Positions 61,001 to 64,000 of a stretch of 64,000 nt of DNA are shown piece by piece. The DNA comes from Acanthopleura granulata (taxonomy: Eukaryota > Mollusca > Polyplacophora > Chitonida > Chitonidae). The stretch spans positions 13,857,806-13,921,805 of the forward strand of contig JABBOT010000007.1 in assembly GCA_016165875.1 (NCBI GenBank). Direction: 5' to 3'. The notes beneath the pieces are model-generated. The model saw nothing but the letters and a program-made list of their open reading frames with translations, ran no database searches and was not told where the DNA came from. The translations under genes were made by a program, and so were the position numbers. How positions within the stretch are numbered: the first letter of the stretch is position 1; each line of letters begins with the position of its first letter.

Positions 61001-62725
61001 GGGGAAAATGATGATCTCCTTACCATAGTTACCGGGGAAATGGAACAATTGTGAGTTGCGACCCATCGTCACATCTGTTCCTATGCATCCACCGAAAATT
61101 AAAACTCCACATGGAGAACAATTGGAGCTGTAGCCCAAACACGAAATCCTATCTTTAAATATTATTTCAGTAGGGGAAATACTTCAGAAAATGGCAAGGC
61201 ACAGCCGTGACGTCATTTTCGTTGTCACTGGCGCATGCCAACCTTCGTGTGGGGGATCGAAAAACCAGTGCATTTGAGAGTTAGAACTTGAGGAGGCTTG
61301 ACTCCTGATTTTACGACACTCTGACATAGTTATCCCGAATGACCCTTAGTGATGAAAATGTCCTTGATAGATGAGGTGCGACTTCCTCGGTGTAACATGG
61401 ACCAGTTGCCTTATCCACGCCTGTGCGAGTTTCAGGTACAACGAGCATCCAAGACAGAAAAGGTGAGTCTACCCGGATGGATTAATTAATTGACTGATTG
61501 ATGCTGAAGGCCACTCTGAACGGTGAGAGCAGCTGGAATGAATCTACATACCTTATATGTCGTCGAGATTAATATTCCACGTTTGTTCAAGATGTTTTCA
61601 CGAGCCTTAAGGATATTCACCCTATTTTGACTTTCGTGTCGTATCTTTTATCTCCTGTTTACCACTGCTCATTTATCAGCACACAAAAGGCAACATAAAA
61701 CTAGTTCTCCCAACAAACAAAAACAAACAGTTGTTTATAGGTGTAAAAATATTAATTCGGCTTTGTATGCAAGATTCAGATGCACAGGAAACGGTGGGAA
61801 CGGGTAGGGAATGGCTGGATCTCTGAAGGAGGGTGAAGTGTTGCCAGGTAATTTGGCAGTTTAAACTATGACAAATAATGGTTGAAAAAAAGTCCACTAC
61901 TTGTGGCTACAGTTAAACAGGGAAAAATATTATCCAAGGAGCATGTGTCCCCTAAACCCTGTTTCTAATGCGATAGTCCGCTAGTAGCTGCTTTCCAGCT
62001 GATTTATTTTGAGAAAATGGTGGTCAACCCCTGATGATATTTGGATACGTTGTAGACCAGGCATCTAGTTAATCCACAGTATTTGTCATTTGGGCCAACA
62101 AAAATTAGGAAATACAGTTTTAAGTGGGTGTTCTGTGTGAAATTATTACATAAACAGTAATGCTAGTTTAGTGGTTTTATACCTATGCACTGTGTCAGGC
62201 ATATTGAGTTCCCAAGCACATCTACCTGGGCCGCGTTTCTACCTTCCCATCATAGATCGTTTTGAAGCTTATCACTACTGCAGTGTATGGTAGTCATGGA
62301 TATAAACTACTTGGCGAAAAACTTACTAACAAACCTTACTAATTTTGTTTAGCAAACTTTTACACGGGGGTCAAAAGCTACGAAACTTTATACTGTACTT
62401 TTATAGGGTATTCCGGCTGATGTGGACCCGTTCTATTTCTGCGTGGCGCCGACCCGTGAACGAGTTTGCGGTATTCATTCAATAACCTATTTACATCAAT
62501 CATTCCAGGTAGCGAGCAAAATTTAGTGGGCGAAAATGAAATTTCGACACCAAAATTAAGACGATAAAATACTTTGTAAGTCTTTTATGAAGGGCGCAAT
62601 ATATATAATGAGACAAAGATCGCGCTGTCATTGGGTGACGCGGGGAATTTGAATGTTGTTGATGGCGACGTGCAATATGAAATATATGTGCACGATCGCA
62701 ACAATGTTAAAAGACAAGCTATATA

Positions 62726-62782
<57 letters not shown>

Positions 62783-63860
62783 GTGATAATTTTTGTACAT
62801 TGTAGAGTGGTACTGTAAATGTTGTGTTGAAACTCTATATAAATAATCCCGTACAAATCACCACCAATTAGAAATACCAAAACAAATAATGAAATTTCTT
62901 CCTTCTTCAGCATGTCCTAACAAATGTAAGGTCTGATTAAATCCATTGAACCACACGTTATGTCTATATAATTAAAACACTAAAAGCGATAATGGAATTT
63001 CTTTCTCGTCAACGTTTCCTCGTCAGTGTTTACGCAAGCTCGTGCAATTGACGACCAATGACCAGCGTACCCAAACGCCTTTAAAAGCATTTAAAGTTAC
63101 ATCTCTTTGCAGCAATACAATATGAATAAATACAGCTCTCCAGGATCCAGTTTCGATCCAAGTACAGGACAGTCACAAAGTGACATCCGGTAGATTTCAC
63201 TAAATCACATCTTATACTATGGTAATAAAATAGAACATTGTATATACCCGGCCATTTTTAAATAAGATGCATTGCACAAAATAGTGTCTCCACGATATCG
63301 TAACGTCGCAGCTCGAAAGCTCCATACTGCTGCTTATTGAACGAAAACCGACAAAATATGGAAATTGTCAACTTGTAATAACTGTGCTTTCAGGGGATTC
63401 CACCAGAACTGACAGATCCTGACATGCTAGAAAGTGAGTACAAGTATTCTCAACTGATGAGAAACTTTCTAAATCTTGCATGTCATCTTGTGTCCAAATG
63501 CAACTGGTTTACTTTTGCGTCAGAACGGTTTTTAAGTGCCTTCAATAGAGCTAAAATTTCCCAATGTACATGTTGTAAGACGATAAAGACAGTTACCAAA
63601 ATCAAAAAGTTCTTCTCTCAGTTCATCGAAACTTTAAAAAAAATGACATGGAGCTTCCCTGTTCGGCTAGTTGAACCCTGTGCTTTTCAGTGTCTGGAGG
63701 TAATAATGTATGACCTTCCATGTTTTCCGTATTCTGTCTGTCGTTGATGTTGTTGTACATGATGTGCCAATTCTGTTACTCAGACAGAGAAGAAAATTTC
63801 GTGCCGGATCCTTGGGAGACTGGATACGTTGAAGACGATGATCCCGATATTTCGCATCTG
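54289..63860 (+). CDS. TIR-helical-pseudokinase gene, right copy (nine exons seen, continues beyond window)
   Basis: Exons at 54289-55021, 56011-56579, 56905-57082, 57716-58528, 59172-59353, 60228-60444, 61350-61462, 63394-63433 and 63784-63860 join in phase to 974 codons with no stop; the last donor (CTG|GTAAGT) shows more follows. An in-frame TAG lies 9 nt before the ATG. Layout: TIR-like domain (about 5-137, RDAYP and CFEKAE), Ser/Pro-rich linker, helical region (to about 600), kinase-like domain (about 605-890) and an acidic tail. HRD is at 730-732 and the catalytic Asn at 737, but Asn751 replaces the DFG Asp and Ile occupies the VAIK Lys position, so a pseudokinase is predicted. All splice signals are usable; exon 5 has a weak GTATAT donor. 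No signal peptide or membrane segment is evident, so a cytoplasmic immune or death-signalling role is inferred. This is the better-preserved copy. Confidence 0.78.
55258..55355 (+). mobile_element. SINE body fragment (shared by both arms)
   Basis: CGTGAGAAGATCTGCCCGGA to CCACCATAATGATGCC, at the same site as 10,885-10,995. Confidence 0.6.
56011..56579 (+). CDS. right copy exon 2: helical region
   Basis: 569 bp from TTTGCAG to GTAAGT. The exon is entered in the frame that gives FNDCDSEEKKRDAVLYALQ, the same as on the left. Confidence 0.75.
56905..57082 (+). CDS. right copy exon 3: helical region continued
   Basis: 178 bp from TTTTAG to GTAAGT, phase 0 in and phase 1 out. Confidence 0.75.
57215..57400 (+). 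mobile_element. possible second tRNA-like SINE fragment in intron 3 (shared)
   Basis: CACTTAGTGGGAGAGG then GGTGTCAATTCC, matching 9,085-9,270 in the left arm. Confidence 0.3.
57716..58528 (+). CDS. right copy exon 4: helical segment and kinase-like N-lobe to DNFG
   Basis: 813 bp from GTCTTCAG to GTACGT. Carries the Gly-rich loop, hinge, HRDIRTEN and DNFG. Confidence 0.82.
58689..58891 (-). mobile_element. SINE, head deleted (shared by both arms)
   Basis: Same intron 4 site and relative orientation as 7,517-7,790. The tRNA-like head was removed after box B, at GACCGCACTGGTG. Confidence 0.8.
59172..59353 (+). CDS. right copy exon 5: activation segment and SDIW helix
   Basis: 182 bp from TTGACAG to a weak GTATAT donor. 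If the donor is skipped, translation reads on to a stop near 59,437. Confidence 0.72.
59745..60227. other. intron 5 segment unusually conserved between arms
   Basis: This stretch and its inverted partner at about 6,198-6,680 match at roughly 95% or better by eye, with almost no gaps, while neighbouring introns show many gaps. A 67-codon frame beginning DIEFIE and ending SSFKK-stop is open in both, but about half of its substitutions change the residue, so I do not call it coding. Confidence 0.5.
60228..60444 (+). CDS. right copy exon 6: end of kinase-like C-lobe
   Basis: 217 bp from GTTACAG to GTAAGT. Includes DKRPTA and the final helix. Confidence 0.75.
61350..61462 (+). CDS. right copy exon 7
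   Basis: 113 bp from CCCTTAG to GTGAGT, phase 1 in and phase 0 out. Its intact acceptor contrasts with the left copy. Confidence 0.7.
62432..63222. mobile_element. right-arm private insertion carrying a TA microsatellite
   Basis: About 0.8 kb absent from the left arm, where the flanks meet near 2,430-2,460. It contains about 30 TA/AT units at 62,719-62,779 and no recognisable gene or terminal repeats. Confidence 0.5.
62719..62779. repeat. TA microsatellite
   Basis: Uninterrupted AT/TA run with one early TATGTATA variant. Confidence 0.9.
63394..63433 (+). CDS. right copy exon 8, 40-bp micro-exon
   Basis: GCTTTCAG to GTGAGT, encoding GIPPELTDPDMLE. Confidence 0.68.
63784..63860 (+). CDS. right copy exon 9: acidic tail
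   Basis: 77 bp from TTACTCAG to GTAAGT, encoding a Pro/Asp/Glu-rich tail. The gene continues off the window. Confidence 0.68.
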
Positions 63861-64000
63861 GTAAGTTGACATTATTAGGCTAAACTCTCGTGATATGTTG
63901 ACGACAAAACAATAACCACTTTGCAAATAGTCATATCAGCCCGGGTATGGAGGAGGGCAAGTTATCACTCTTTATTTCAATTCAAGACCAGATTACTTCG

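Noticed and set aside
62425..63235. TTCTATTT and AAATAGAA as terminal inverted repeats of the right-arm insertion
   Set aside because: The AAATA part belongs to the pre-insertion sequence, as shown by the left arm, so it does not mark an element end.

Overview
The window is nuclear DNA of an invertebrate animal. Genes are split by GT-AG introns, most of the sequence is AT-rich and non-coding, and at least 20 copies of one tRNA-headed SINE are scattered through it. Relics of BEL/Pao and Ty3/Gypsy retrotransposons are also present. The SINE tail (a conserved core reading ...GAGTACGGCGTAAAACACCAAT followed by AAATA repeats) and the TIR-rich gene content suggest a lophotrochozoan, perhaps a bivalve or a brachiopod. 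This placement is inference; nothing here fixes the species.

The dominant structure is a very large imperfect palindrome. The left arm (about 1,655-17,440) and the right arm (about 50,165 to beyond the right edge) are inverted copies separated by about 32.7 kb. Each arm carries the same nine visible exons of one gene: minus strand, 11,946 to 1,788, on the left, and plus strand, 54,289 to 63,860, on the right. Eight of the nine exon pairs have identical length (569, 178, 813, 182, 217, 113, 40 and 77 bp) and the first differs by one codon (736 against 733 bp). The product has an N-terminal TIR-like domain, a Ser/Pro-rich linker, a long helical region, a kinase-like domain and a short acidic tail; the 3' end of the gene is not in the window. 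The kinase-like domain keeps HRD and the catalytic-loop Asn, but has Asn in the DFG Asp slot and no recognisable beta-3 Lys, so it is predicted to be a pseudokinase. The left copy has lost the AG acceptor of exon 7. Several SINEs sit at matching sites in both arms and so predate the duplication; other insertions are private to one arm and postdate it.

The spacer (17,440-50,165) is gene-poor. It holds a degenerate 38-bp minisatellite (17.7-18.15 kb), a decayed Ty3/Gypsy integrase (18.8-19.4 kb), a SINE cluster (23-27 kb), a BEL/Pao relic without its reverse-transcriptase core (27.95-31.1 kb), a near-perfect 108-bp hairpin (34.7 kb), TA microsatellites (43.2 and 44.8 kb) and one convincing intact gene. 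That gene (38,802-39,893, plus) encodes a 363-residue protein whose C-terminus looks like a circularly permuted papain-fold hydrolase of the LRAT/PPPDE/NlpC-P60 type.

If the two TIR genes are expressed, the family's domains point to intracellular innate-immune or cell-death signalling, with the TIR domain as an assembly module or NADase and the pseudokinase as a regulator. That role is inferred from domain families only.
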